From the NCBI GenBank assembly GCA_011033025.1, contig WFMF01000065.1, positions 558,001 to 622,000 on the forward strand: DNA of 64,000 nucleotides, written 5' to 3'. The stretch's first letter is position 1; each line of letters starts with the position of its first letter. Positions 25,082 through 35,825 of the stretch are shown in pieces. The DNA is from Beroe forskalii (lineage: Eukaryota > Ctenophora > Nuda > Beroida > Beroidae). The notes beneath the pieces were generated by a model. It worked only from the letters and a program-made list of their open reading frames with translations. It did no database searches and was not told where the DNA came from. A program made the translations under genes and the position numbers.

Positions 25082-27524
25082 TACTCCAGTAGCTAGCCAA
25101 AGTTGAGTAGGCCTTTCGAGGTCCAGAGAATTTCTCATCGGAATTTGTTAGTTCAAATGATAACAATCAACTTTGAGGGGGGTAGAAATTTTCAAATAGT
25201 GGCGAACAGGTGACCACGCCCACTTTTCGTCATTTAATTGGTGCGCGTGTTCAAAAATTCATATCTCGGACTAGGAAGGTCGTAGAGACTTGTTTTTGGG
25301 CTCAATCGAATCGCAATGGCCATGTTTATATTTGACTTGTTAATAAACATATACTCTAAAATGCTCCTGAACAGAGTTACAGGCCAAAAAGCATTTTGAG
25401 CCAAAGCGATGGCTAAAAATCGATTATTTTATCATAACTTGGGCTAGGAAGGTCGCAGAGACTTCGTTCATAGCTCAAAAGAACCGCAATTGGCATGTTT
25501 ATATACAACTTGTGAATAAACATATGCCCTAAAATGCTCAGAAACCAAGTTATAGGCAAAAAACTGATTTTTGGTCATTTTCGCTGTGGAATTTTTGGCA
25601 AAAAATCAATGTAGCATCCATGTTTTGGGGTCGAGACCAAAATTTTACCCCTGAAAATGTTCTTTAAACATCCCTCGTTTGACAGAAAAAGGTTTTGGGG
25701 GTCTAGAATAGTCACAATGGCTATGTTGAACTATTTAGCAACTGGATTTGATGCCCAATTTTGACATTTTTTTGACATGCATGTCCAAAAATTCATATAT
25801 CGGGCCAGGAAGGTTGTAGAGACTTGTTTTTGGGCTCCAACGAATCGCAATCTCCATGTTTATTTTAGACTTGTTAATAAACATATGCATGTAAAATGCT
25901 CCTGAACCGAGTTACAGGCCAAAAATTTTTGAGCGAATGGCTCAAAATTGGTAATTTGTTCATAATTTGGGCTAGGAAGGTCTTAAAGACTTCGTTAATA
26001 GCTCAAAGGAACCACAATTGGAATGTTTATATACGACTTGTCAATAAACATATGCCCCAAAATGCTCAGAAACTCAGTTATAGGCCAAAAACTGATTGCT
26101 ATGCAGATTTGCCAAAAAAATGAATTCATGTTTTGATCCGCAAACCAAAATTTTAGACCCCAAAAATCTTTTTTCATCACAGGAGGGATGTTTGAAGTAC
26201 ATTTCGAAGGTCAAAATTTTGGTTTGCAGATCAAAACATGGATTCTGCATTCATTTTTTGGCAAATCTGGCATAGCGATAATGGCCAAAAATCAGTTTTT
26301 GGCCTATAACTGAGTTTCTGAGCAATTTGGGGTATATGTTTATTGACAAGTCGTATATAAACATGCCAAGTGTGGTTCTTTTGAGCTATTAACGAAGTCT
26401 TTAAGACCTTCCTAGCCCAAATTATGAACAAATTACCAATTTTGAGCCATCGCGTCGGCTCAAAATGCTTTTTGGCCTGTAACTCGGTTCAGGAGCATTT
26501 TAGAGCATATGTTTATTCACAAGTCGTATATAAACATGCCAATTGCGGTTCTTTTGAGCTATGAACGAAGTCTCTGCGACCTTCCTAGCCCAAGTTATGA
26601 TAAAATAATCGATTTTTAGCCATCGCTTTGGCTCAAAATGCTTTTTGGCCTGTAACTCGGTTCAGGAGCATTTTAGAGTATATGTTTATTAACAAGTCAA
26701 ATATAAACATGGCCATTGCGATTCGATTGAGCCCAAAAACAAGTCTCTATGACCTTCCTAGCCCGAGATATGAATTTTTGAACACGCCCACCAATTAAAT
26801 GACCAAAAGTGGGCGTGGTCACCTGTTCGCCCAGTGGAATAATATGGGGAATTTAGGAATTAAATTCCCAGTCAAATTTCCAAATGAGAAATCGAAAAAA
26901 GCTTAAATTCGACCGAAATAAGCTTTTCTGGACACATTCTGTTATGGATGAACTCAAAATCATGAAATTCATAGAGCTGAATACCATAATCGACCTTTCC
27001 CGGTGCCTAATCCGAATCCAGCAGCTGCATTCCCACCGCATTCCCAAACCAGCCATCACATTCCCAAACCAACCACCGCATTCCCAAACCAGCCACCGCA
27101 TTCCCAAACCAGCCATGGTATTTCCTTGTGTTTGACTTTGGTCAAAATTTTTTAGTGAAAACTATCAAAATAGCCATCATAAACATTTTAAAATAATTAC
27201 CATAGTCAATGAAAAACATTGTTGCACTTTTTATTGTTTCTCTAGCTAGCAATCGAACTTATTTTTGAAATTTCGATTTTCGGTCATTTTAGTGAAAACA
27301 AGTCAAAACCAGCTGGTCTTTACCCCAAGCCGAAAAAGCCTCTTTTTACTCTTAGTTACAGATTCCCAGCCACTTTTTAAAATTATTCCACCGGGCCTGT
27401 TCGCCACTATTTGAAAATTTCTACCCCCCTCAAAGTTGATTGTTATCATTTGAACTAACAAATTTCGATGAGAAATTCTCTGGACCTCGAAAGGCCTACT
27501 CAACTTTGGCTAGCTACTGGAGTA
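25082..27524. mobile_element. Harbinger-like foldback element with TAA target duplication
   Basis: The ends are TACTCCAGTAGCTAGCC and its complement, flanked by TAA (25079-25081 and 27525-27527). The unoccupied site survives in the left arm of the inverted repeat (TTTAATGCAAA read in reverse near 22118), so the limits are exact. The interior is a long foldback built from units of about 170 bp (CTAGGAAGGTCGTAGAGACTT, AATAAACATATGC..., GAGTTACAGGCCAAAAA), inverted about a centre near 26200. A hAT-type MITE (26830-27395) sits in the right arm. It has no transposase. A TWA duplication is typical of PIF/Harbinger, so the superfamily is inferred. Confidence 0.8.
26830..27395. mobile_element. hAT-type MITE, copy 1 (TIR CCCAGTGGAATAAT)
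   Basis: A 566-bp element with terminal inverted repeats CCCAGTGGAATAAT / ATTATTCCACCGGG and an exact 8-bp target duplication CCTGTTCG (26822-26829 and 27396-27403). The interior has four to five copies of a 20-bp unit (GCATTCCCAAACCAGCCACC) at 27035-27115. An 8-bp duplication and CAGTG termini are hallmarks of hAT. It is about 95 percent similar by eye to 36840-37401. Confidence 0.9.
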
Positions 27525-28273
27525 TAATGCAAATTTACAAGAAAAATCAAAATTTCTTGTCGATACGAACTCGGATCAAGACGTTGATTTATCAATCGAA
27601 ATGAGCGAGGTTGAGCTGCCTCGGCAAAATTCATCTACAATTTTGTAGCGCAACCTCATTCGGGATAAATTTATACCAATTTTACATCGACTGTGGTGTC
27701 GTTCTATAGAAATCCACATTTTTGAAGATAGAGACTTGAAACCTTCGGGAATCGCTAGAGGATAAAATTTTGTACTTCAAGTTGATCTTAGATTTTGGAT
27801 ATCACGCTCCTGAGCTTCACAATGAACCATGGAAGACGGCGCAATTAGAAAAACGTGTTTTCTGTTGCGAACTGTTATTGAACATAACTCCTGGCAGGAA
27901 TAGCGTATCTTAATGATCTTTTCACCTATAAACTCGTACAGCTGAGCTCTATTGAATGGTCACCTTCAAAATTCATTTTTCTTAAGTTTAGACTCTCAAA
28001 TCGTGCGATGTTGTCGCGAAATTGGTGCGATTCCCAAAACTGCGCACAAGGTACTAGCATGTAGCGCAACCTCGCGCATCGGGGTTGAATATGCAAGAAA
28101 GGCAATTAATATTGGATGAATGAATTAATTCAAGATAAGAATATAAAAACTGTGAAGGACTTTTTTATCTCAGATCATGGTGTTTTATAACCCATTTTGA
28201 TTGATATTAGTCACCTTTTTTACTCTGTTTAGGACTCATTTCAATAAATTTCAGAATTGTTGCTCCTTATTCA

Positions 28274-28431
28274 CGATACTTATGCTATGGGATCGTTCAA
28301 ATATTATTATGCTATCAATTTTTGGCCGATTAAAAACCCCCTCCCCCTCGTAATCAAGTTTAAAGTAGTTACTTAGTTACAATAACATGTGACATAATCA
28401 AGAAAAACAAAATTTTCAAGAAAAACAAAAT
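28274..28431. repeat. long direct repeat flanking the LTR element, left copy
   Basis: This 158-bp segment (CGATACTTATGCTATGGGAT ... GAAAAACAAAAT) abuts the left LTR directly. A second copy (36033-36192) abuts the right LTR. They differ at about three bases plus a 2-bp indel. The segment contains the first 143 bp of the GGGATCGTTC MITE that is complete at 36048-36453. Confidence 0.9.
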
Positions 28432-28638
28432 TGCTTTATTGCTCAGCTTGGATTGAGTACAGCGTAAAACAACGGGTTGATAAAGAGGAATAAAATTGCA
28501 CACTAGGTTAATCCAATCTCAAAATACACCAGGCAGGGACTGCTAACACTAGGAAAATATACTGGTTAGTAACATGATAAATCATAAATATTCAGGTTAA
28601 ATATTATCAAATAAAATCAATAATATGAATACAAAGCA
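28432..28638 (-). repeat. 3' LTR of the Ty3/gypsy element
   Basis: 207 bp with TG...CA ends. On the element strand it starts TGCTTTGTATTC and ends GCAATAAAGCA, which includes an AATAAA polyadenylation signal. Directly upstream on the element strand is a purine-rich AAGGGGAAGA (28639-28648), the likely polypurine tract. Confidence 0.92.
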
Positions 28639-29181
28639 TCTTCCCCTTGTGAAAAAAGCTTGAGTTTACTCATTGAGCAAAGTATTATCATTGCGGTCTG
28701 CCCTCGAAAATCGTAACAAACATCAAAATTTTTAATTACCACTCGCGTGCGCGGCATTAAAATAAGTTTTAAACCACAATTAATGGTAAATTTCATTACA
28801 ATATTATCTGTGCGCCTTCCGTATATACAAGAAATTGCCAAAACACGCAAAATGTCACAATTCAGAAATAATAAATACCTGGATCTCACATATAATGTGA
28901 GTTATAAATCTGTTATAAATGTTTTAAAAACACACAATTAAAATGTTTCTTGACTTAAATTTCCCTTATAGATACTTCAGATCAGGGAAACAAGATTAAA
29001 CCGTTTACCCACCTAATTTAGAATATTCCAGCTGATCAACTGGTTGCTTAATTCTAGTGCTAGTTCGGGTAGGCAAATCCCAGGTAGTTTCAATCACAGG
29101 TTTAGCTGGAATTTGAGTGTTAGAATGATTTGGTAAATCAGGTAATGCAGTGACAGGGTTATCACGTTGGGTTTCATTAAA

Positions 29182-29879
29182 TCAGGGTGCCATGTGCTCA
29201 TGCTCAAGATTACCGTGCTGTGTGGTGGTTTGGTAAGTAGGTTCCCTAGCAGAAGACTGCTCTCTCCTGGGCAAGGTGTCCTGATCCGGTTGAACACTCT
29301 TGACAACCTGGTCAAGGTGTTTGCGTGTCTTACCATTCTCTCCCTCAATCACGAACATCTTTGAGCCTTCCAATCCGCTTATGACGCCTATGTACCAAGT
29401 CTTATGGTGCTCATCCCAATACATGATTCTCTCTCCTTCACCGAACTGCCTGCTTGTCCGCTCCTTGTTGATCACTTTCTGCTCTTGACTGTGTAGTTTA
29501 GCTGTCTGTTTTGGCTGATTCAGCGGGTGTAGAATGCTGAATGCACTGCGAGTTCGTCTTCCAAGCATCGCCATTGCTGGCTCTTTCCCAGTAGCAGGGT
29601 GGACTGTGTTTCGGTACATCAATAGCCAACGAGCAACATTACCCATCAAGTCCTGTTTACTCATCTGCATCTTCTTGATTGCTCTCTTGAAATTCCCTAC
29701 AAGGCCTTCAGCAGCTCCATTACTCGCCGGATGGTAACTTGGAATAAATATGTGGTTTATTCCATTCTTCTTGGTGAAAATCGCCATCTCCAGACTTGTT
29801 AACTGTGGTCCGTTGTCAGATACCATGCAGACTGGTATTCCGTATCTCCCAAACAAGGTTCTCAATTCTTGAATCACTA
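29182..29879 (-). pseudogene. Ty3/gypsy integrase, C-terminal part
   Basis: This piece continues the integrase begun at 30514-31527 after a retroposon insertion. It carries the second catalytic Asp in VSDNGPQLTS, the HPASNGAAEGLV block with the catalytic Glu, and a C-terminal region with a GEGERIMYW-type SH3-like fold followed by a chromatin-tether-like tail. The reading frame is intact over 231 residues. Confidence 0.88.
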
Positions 29880-29888
29880 TTGCAGCCT

Positions 29889-30506
29889 ATTATTATTATT
29901 ATTATTATAAGAGACGGTAGGCTACTAAGCCTCCGTAGTGCCCCCAGACCCCACGGATTTGGAGGTCATATATGCACGACCATACCCTTCAAGAAACCTG
30001 GGTCGGCATGTTTCCATTCAGGTATGCGTACTATTTATAAGTAGGAAACGACCGGTTAACCGAACCGAAACCGAAATACCGGTTAACCGGGCGTTTTTAG
30101 CCAACCGAAATCGAAACCGTAACCGAATATTTTGATTTCGCAATTAACCGTTTGGTGAAATCGGTCGGTTAACCGAACCGAAACCGAAATACCGGTTAAC
30201 CGGCGTTTTCAGCAAACCGAAACCAAAACCGTAACCGGATTTATTGAGAAAAGGTAACCGGTCGTTTGGTATTTATAAGCATACTCACTTTAAGAGTACA
30301 ATCTCTCCCCACTAGCGTAGCTCTAGGGTGGAGGTTCAGGTGGTTTTCAGATGACAGCCGACCCTGAATTGTTTTAGTTGAGATGTTACAAAATGGTATT
30401 GACGGCGCGTGATTTGATATGTTGAGTTCGCGCGTATATGTTGAGTTCGCGCGTATAAATGGAGCTATCGCGCGCTGCACTCTGTTTGCCGCGCACGGGC
30501 TTTCTG
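29889..30506 (-). mobile_element. retroposon (SINE/LINE 3' end-like) inside integrase
   Basis: A 618-bp insertion flanked by a 9-bp target duplication TTGCAGCCT (29880-29888 and 30507-30515). On the minus strand it ends in a (TAA)n-type microsatellite tail, which is typical of LINE-mobilised elements. Its centre has two diverged copies of a GGTTAACCGAACCGAAACCG module, and its head repeats ATATACGCGCGAACTCAAC twice. No tRNA-type A and B boxes were recognised. Removing it rejoins the integrase in frame except for one TAG codon. Confidence 0.75.
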
Positions 30507-31481
30507 TTGCAGCCTAAATATTCGACATCCGCACAATCACCATCCACTTTGAGAACGCATCAATCACCACCATCCACATGTGGCCAAAGATCGGACCACA
30601 AAAATCCAGATGGATTCTCTCCCACGGACCGTTGGGAGTAACCCATGGATGGGGCACAGACTTCGGAGGTTTGCGTTGGTTCAACTGGCATACACTGCAT
30701 GCATGGGATGTGTGTTCAATGGAAGCATCCAAGCCGGGCCACCAAACAAAGCTCCTGGCTAATGCCTTCATAGACACTATTCCCATGTGCGTGCTGTGCA
30801 ATAGCTCAAGTATGTTACCACGCAACATCTCAGGAATCACTACTCTTGATCCCCATAGGAAACAACCTGAATCTTCTGACAATTCAGTTCTTCTCATCGT
30901 GTACAGTTTCAAATCGTCTTCTTTTCCGTCTTCCTTTTCGCTCCGGCCTTCTTTAATGAAGTGCAAAACCTTACTTAGCACTGGGTCTTTCCGTGTGTGT
31001 CCTGCTATGTCCTCTGAATTCAAAAGAGGTACATCATCTCCGAGATAGTGCACTGTGAAGATGGAATCCGATGCCTCGGAATCACTAACGAAACTGTAAA
31101 CACTGTGAGCTGTTGCCTCTCCTGAGTCGAATTCTTCACTCTCCTGGCTCTCTAGCGGGAATCTGGAACACATGTCAGCATTGGCATGTTTACCAGTGGG
31201 TCGGAACATGATGTCGTACTGGTATGAGCTGAGGAACAACGCCCATCTCACGATGCGACTGACGCCCATCTCTGGTATTCCCTTGCGTGGATGGAAGATG
31301 AACTCCAAGGGTTTGTGGTCTGTCACCAAGGTGAACTTCCTAGCAAACAGGTAACGATGGAACCGTTTAATAGACCACACAATCGACAATGCTTCTTTCT
31401 CAATCTGAGAATAATTGCGTTCACTCTTACTCAGGGTCCTTGATATGAATTCAATTGGCTTCTCTGTACCATCAGGATATA
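30507..31481 (-). pseudogene. Ty3/gypsy RNase H C-terminus and integrase N-terminus
   Basis: Translation starts in RNase H (KPIEFISRTLSKSERNYSQI, KEALSIVW, VTDHKPLEFIF). It then gives the integrase zinc domain with paired His (ELLHSTHMG) and paired Cys (CSVCQLN), then the first catalytic Asp of the DDE core (LDFCGPIFG, VVIDAFSKW). The 5' side is cut by the composite insertion at 31482. The 3' side is cut by the retroposon at 30506. Confidence 0.9.
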
Positions 31482-31652
31482 GACTATATAACCACGCGAC
31501 TAGAGAGAGACTTTTGCAATTCGCCACGCGCAGCGTGGTGAATTACAATTAGGCGCGAACGCAGTGAGTGTCTAATTGCTCATATAGTACGAACGCCAGT
31601 GAGTGCTATATGTGAAGATCAAAAGTCTCTCTCTTGGCGCGTGGTTATATAG
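31482..31652. mobile_element. small snap-back MITE (CTATATAACCACGCG ends)
   Basis: A palindromic element of about 165 bp with arms CTATATAACCACGCG...AGAGAGAGACTTTTG and CAAAAGTCTCTCTC...CGCGTGGTTATATAG. It abuts the next element (31659) at a TATATA. A related AGAGAGAGACTTTCGCGCGT occurs at 33148-33168. Confidence 0.7.
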
Positions 31653-31658
31653 TATATA

Positions 31659-33252
31659 CACGGCCGATTCGAAGTAAGTTTAATTTGGACAGATTTAGAC
31701 CCTAGCAGGACACCTTATGAATTATTTATATTATGCTTCATATTTGTGCATTGACTTAAGTATTTTGAAGCTTTTTTGAAGAGGCAGCAATCAGCATAAG
31801 AACATAGATTCTATCAAAACGTTCATTTCCATAAACTTTTGCAAAATCAACGGTACAAACAAATCGAAAAGATACAATCACGAAGTGAATATTTAATACA
31901 CACACTTTCCCACATTCTCAAGAATCCATTCACATTTTAATTATAATTGTACAACATGATTGGTAATGTGTAAATCATCAGCACAGACCAATACATTGGA
32001 ATGTGAACACTGAAGGACCGACCAAAACAAAGTGTACAATATCAAAATTGAGAACGAAAGAACTAGGTACCACTCATAGACGGTGTACATCAACATTTGC
32101 AATTGCAATTACTCTCAAAAATGTATAGCAGCCACATTCCATTCTATACCTGTGTTACGAGCAGACGTCACGTGACATACTTGTCTAACATATAACGGTT
32201 TGCAAATGTACACAGTAATTACAATGTGTTGTGTTGATTGGTATTTGGTGTTCGTTTTTGTGCATGTATGGGGGGGGGGCAACCCCCATAAACCCCCGGT
32301 GGATATCGAAAAATGGCAAATGGGGGTTTAATTTTTGGGGGTTTACGGGGGTTTATGGGGGCTTAATTTAGTTAAATTTTGCTGTTTTATGACTGATTTT
32401 GTTCACAATTTTTGGCATTTTACGGAATGGTACCATTTTTTGTTGACGATTTTTGGCCTTTTTTTGAAATGGTACCATTTTTTGTTGATGAATTTCGGCC
32501 CTTTTCTGAAATGGTACCATTTTTTCAGCGATTTTCAAGCCTTTTTTGAAATGGTACCATTTTCTGTTGCACATTTTCGAACCTTCCCTAAAATGGTACC
32601 ATTTTCGGCCATTTTTTGAAATGGTACCATTTTTTGTTGACAATCTTAGACCCTTTTTTGAAATGGTACCATTTTTTGTTGCCGATTTTCAAGCCTTTTC
32701 TGAAATGGTACCATTTTTTGTTGACGATTTTTGGCCCTATTTTGAAATGGTACCAATTTTCATTGAAGATTTTCGACCTTTTTCTGGAAAATTAAACCCC
32801 CATAAACCCCCAAGTGGATATCGAAAAAGGCAAATGGGGGTTAAATTTTTGGGGGTTTATGGGGGTTTATGGGGGTTGGCCCCCCCCCATGTATACATTT
32901 GCTAAATACAGTAAACGGGTCAGGTAAAACAGGGTAAATAAAGGTAAATAAACACCAGGGTAAATAAACATGGTAAATAAACAGGGTAAATAAAAAGGGT
33001 AAATAAACAGGGTAAATAAACAGTGTAATCATGTTTAATTAAGTTATGTAACATTCGGTAACTCAGCGTGTCAGAATCCGAATATAAATCTAGAGATGGA
33101 CTTTCGAAATCTACTGATGGACTTTTGAAATCTACTGATGGAGTTTTTAGAGAGAGACTTTCGCGCGTGTTTATATAACTCCATCTCTGGTTTCGTAACT
33201 CCATCAGTGATGGTTATACGTATACAGCACGCGCGAAAACAACACGGCCGTG
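31659..33252. mobile_element. composite element with CACGGCCG ends, TATATA duplication
   Basis: Ends CACGGCCG...CGGCCGTG are flanked by TATATA (31653-31658 and 33253-33258). It was inserted in the RNase H region of the LTR element between the codons for VLKH and PDGTEKP. It is non-coding. It contains the palindrome satellite MITE (32270-32888) and a (GGTAAATAAACAG)n array of about nine copies at 32928-33028. Confidence 0.65.
32270..32888. mobile_element. satellite-carrying MITE with AATGGTACCATT palindromes, copy 1
   Basis: A 619-bp element with G-rich inverted ends (GGGGGGGGGCAACCCCCATA... and ...GGGGTTGGCCCCCCCCC), flanked by ATGTAT on both sides (32264-32269, 32889-32894). Inside the ends lie ATATCGAAAAATGGCAAATG-type blocks in inverted orientation. 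The core is about nine copies of the 12-bp palindrome AATGGTACCATT, spaced 30-45 bp by GTTGACGATTTTTGGCC-like linkers. A larger relative is at 54382-55476. Confidence 0.88.
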
Positions 33253-33781
33253 TATATACATGTTTCAACACTGCTCCCAATCCGTGTTTACTGGCGTCAG
33301 CATCCAACTTGACAGGTAAGGCTGGGTTGTAAAATGTCAACACTCTGTTCGATGCCAGTCTCTTCTTTAGTTCGTCAAAGGCTCTCTCCTCTTCCACACC
33401 GAACTTCCAAGAATTCTTCTCTGATCTCAGCTTGTTCAAAGGCTCTATAACTGTTGACATGTCCGGGATGTAGCGAGAGTAATATTGTGCAGCTCCCAGG
33501 AACGACACTAACTCTGAGGCATTCTCAGGGTACTTAGCTTGCAGGATTGTATCAACCTTATACTTCAATGGCTTGACTCCCAGTCCACTCACGTTGTGTC
33601 CCAAGTAGGTGATGGATGGCTGCATGAACTTGCACTTATCAACTCTGCATCGGAATCCTGCCTCGGCCAGCCTGTCCACAACCTCTTCAACTCTCTTCAT
33701 GTGAACTTCATCGTTTGGCCCCAGTAATGCAAATATCATCCACTCTACAAGTCACACCTGGTATACCCTGTAAAACTTGGT
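33071..33781 (-). pseudogene. Ty3/gypsy RT thumb and RNase H N-terminus
   Basis: This part follows the RT active-site box (RVDDI, where most relatives have Tyr before Val-Asp-Asp) across a frameshift near 33740-33780. It continues with the GFRCRVDKCKFMQPSITYLG block, the connection LVSFLGAAQYYSRYIPDMS and the RNase H start VKLDADASKHGLGAV. Beyond about 33253 the frame runs into the inserted composite element and is not retroviral-type sequence. Confidence 0.88.
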
Positions 33782-34612
33782 CTATCTTCCTCTGAATATG
33801 GCTCCGGCTGAGCTCACTCCATAGGGTAACCTGACTGGTGCAAACAATCCCTTGTGCGTATTAACTGCTACTAACAGGTCAGACTCTCGTAGTCGCCAGT
33901 TGTTGTACGCTTGCTTGATGTCTAGCTTGGTAAATAACTCTCCTCCGACCAATTCAGCTAAACAATCTTCCATGGAGGGTAAAGGGTAGACTTTGGTATC
34001 AATGTTGGGGTTAACGGTTGTCTTATAGTCGCCACAGAGCCGGATGCTTCCATCGTCTTTCTTAACTGGCACTATGGGTGATGCGTACTCTGAGAAGCTA
34101 ATTGGCCTCCATAAACCTGAATCGACCAACTTATCGATAGCTTCACCGACAGAATCTTTAATAGCAAACGGGATCTGTCTGGCCTTGCAGAACTTCGGCC
34201 TCGCATCTGGTTTGAGGTCTAGCGATGCCTCAACCCCTTTGACTTCCCCAACACCTGGATCGAACACACTGCTGTGTTTGATGGACTCAACGAACTCTTT
34301 CCTGGATTTGACGTGGTTCACAGTCAAATTAACCATCTTGGTTAACCAGTCATCCCCCATCATAACGCGGATCCAGTCCTTTCCCAAGAGGGTGGGAAAC
34401 CTAGCATCAACCACACATAACGGCAACCTGTATCTATTACCCTTGAATTCAACAACTACGATGGCTCTGCATGAGGAATTAACAAATTGGCCATTAGCCA
34501 CACACAACTGTTTAGTACAGTTTTCTAACTTACAATTGGCCAATTTCAAATTTTCAAAATCAGTTTTGCTTATACAAGATAGCGTGGAACCCGTATCCAG
34601 TTCCATTTTCAA
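33782..34612 (-). pseudogene. Ty3/gypsy protease and reverse transcriptase N-terminus
   Basis: Retropepsin signature ELDTGSTLSCI near the start and the flap-distal PTLLGKDWI. Then come the RT fingers and palm (PIVPVKKDDGSIRLCGDYKT, YPLPSMEDCLAEL, FTKLDIKQAYNNW, LPYGVSSAGAIF). The frame breaks near 33782, just before the YxDD-type box. The gag-pol junction near 34620 also needs a frame change. Whether that is programmed or mutational cannot be told from one copy. Confidence 0.9.
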
Positions 34613-34614
34613 TG

Positions 34615-35153
34615 GTTTACCATTGACTTTAACAGTTTAACATTGAGGAATGGTTTACCTAATTTCAAATTCACAGAATTAACATCTACACTATAATCAA
34701 TATGATTATCATTGTCACAGGCGATAGAATTATAATCAATCGTTTCTGAAGAGTTAAAATTTGAATCATAAGTCTGATTCAATGGTTTGTTCACAACTGA
34801 ACAACAATCACACGACTCACCATCGTGCTCACTTATCTCTTCAGAATCACCTGCGACTTTCACTCTGTGGATGTAATTCGTAGCCACTGATCCGTAGCCA
34901 TGATCGATAACCTCAATACCGCCATCTCCATCTGATTCATTCCCCATAGCCATGCCATCAACATCTCCATTGGTCCCGACCTGGTGTGCATTCCTCTTAT
35001 GAAGCTTGGGGCACTGCTTCTTGATATGCCCCTGCTTCTTACAAAACCTGCATTTTGTAAAGCAGTTTGCAGCAACATGACCCTTGACCCCTCAGCGTAC
35101 ACTTATCACACGTAACTGATGTTTTCGGAGTACTGTTTGAACTGTGGTTCTGT
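34615..35153 (-). pseudogene. gag C-terminus with CCHC zinc knuckles, frameshifted
   Basis: One frame gives CDKC and, after a shift, the remainder of a knuckle (GHVAANC). It is followed by a complete CX2CX4HX4C knuckle (CRFCKKQGHIKKQC). Downstream is an acidic, Asn/Asp-rich linker of about 110 residues before the protease. At least two small indels separate this from the gag frame at 35154-35825. Confidence 0.8.
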
Positions 35154-35825
35154 TTAGGTGAAAACTGTTTCTTTCCATTTACCACCCGACCTGTTGTAGT
35201 TGGGTGTAAATGGCTTACGACCAACCGAATTAACACTGCTGTTCGGATGCATCACAGAATTGGATTGACTAGCCTGTTCTTTCAAAACGGCTTTCTGATA
35301 CACTTGGTCCAATGTCGTAGTTTCATTGCAGTCTGACAATAAAGCAGTTCTGATTTTTTCAGATTTCAGACCACCAATGAACTTGTTTTTCACCATCATC
35401 GTATACAAAGCTCCAAACCCACAGTTAACTGCTACTTCCCTTACACGTCCCATGAATACAGCAAGTGTTTCGTTGTCCTCTTGTTTGATCAGGCTGAATC
35501 TGTGCTGTTCAGAAACTGCATTTGGTGCAGGTGCAAGTTTCGATTTCAGAATTTCCAATAGCTGAGAAAATGTTTTCGTTGTTGGTAAATCTGGCGCACA
35601 GTATGACTTCAATAGTTTGTAAGCATTGCTTCCTAAGCTGGAAAGAAGGTAGCTTTTCTTGATTTCTTCAATCTTAGCCGTTTTCTCTGCTTCTTCTTCT
35701 GGTAGATTTGAGGCAGCATTAAAGATGGCAATAGTAACCATCTGTTCCAGTCTCTCGATCCAATTAGAAACAATACTTGGATCTTCACTGTTTATCGTGA
35801 GTTCTTCAATATTAAACGTCGCCAT
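35154..35825 (-). CDS. Ty3/gypsy gag (capsid) ORF
   Basis: It starts MATFNIEELTINSEDPSIVS at 35825, the ATG lying directly against the 5' LTR. The capsid-type helical region includes NWIERLEQMVTIA, LLSSLGSNAYKLLKSYCAP and DNETLAVFMGRVREVAVNCG. It ends early at 35154, with the nucleocapsid knuckles in other frames. The ORF could be read upstream into the LTR, but I choose the ATG at the LTR edge because it gives the usual gag N-terminus and leaves the LTR intact. Confidence 0.85.
   Translation of the reverse strand: MATFNIEELTINSEDPSIVSNWIERLEQMVTIAIFNAASNLPEEEAEKTAKIEEIKKSYLLSSLGSNAYKLLKSYCAPDLPTTKTFSQLLEILKSKLAPAPNAVSEQHRFSLIKQEDNETLAVFMGRVREVAVNCGFGALYTMMVKNKFIGGLKSEKIRTALLSDCNETTTLDQVYQKAVLKEQASQSNSVMHPNSSVNSVGRKPFTPNYNRSGGKWKETVFT
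35809..35824 (-). promoter_or_regulatory. candidate primer-binding site overlapping the gag start
   Basis: The base after the LTR is the A of the gag ATG, so the first TGG (the complement of a tRNA CCA end) is TGGCGACGTTTAA within the first gag codons. Its first seven or eight bases resemble the tRNA-Arg type primer sites (TGGCGACC...) of other gypsy elements. No other TGG-type site lies between LTR and gag. Confidence 0.45.

Larger units (their letters stand above)
21536..28092. repeat. giant imperfect inverted repeat, arms about 1.7 kb
   Basis: The left arm is 21536-23240. The right arm is 23985-25081 plus 27525-28092, interrupted by a later element (25082-27524). The arms pair over their full length. 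Examples are GATGCGCGAGGTTGCGCTAC at 21548 with its complement near 28075, and CTTATGGTGGACACTTTCAA at 24708 with its complement near 22460. The unpaired centre is about 23241-23984. The left arm includes exon three of the unidentified gene. Confidence 0.85.

Noticed and set aside
32335..32905. Open frames of KWYHF/MVPFF-type repeats (also 54587-55348)
   Set aside because: They come from the AATGGTACCATT palindrome satellite. Both strands give mirror-like peptides.
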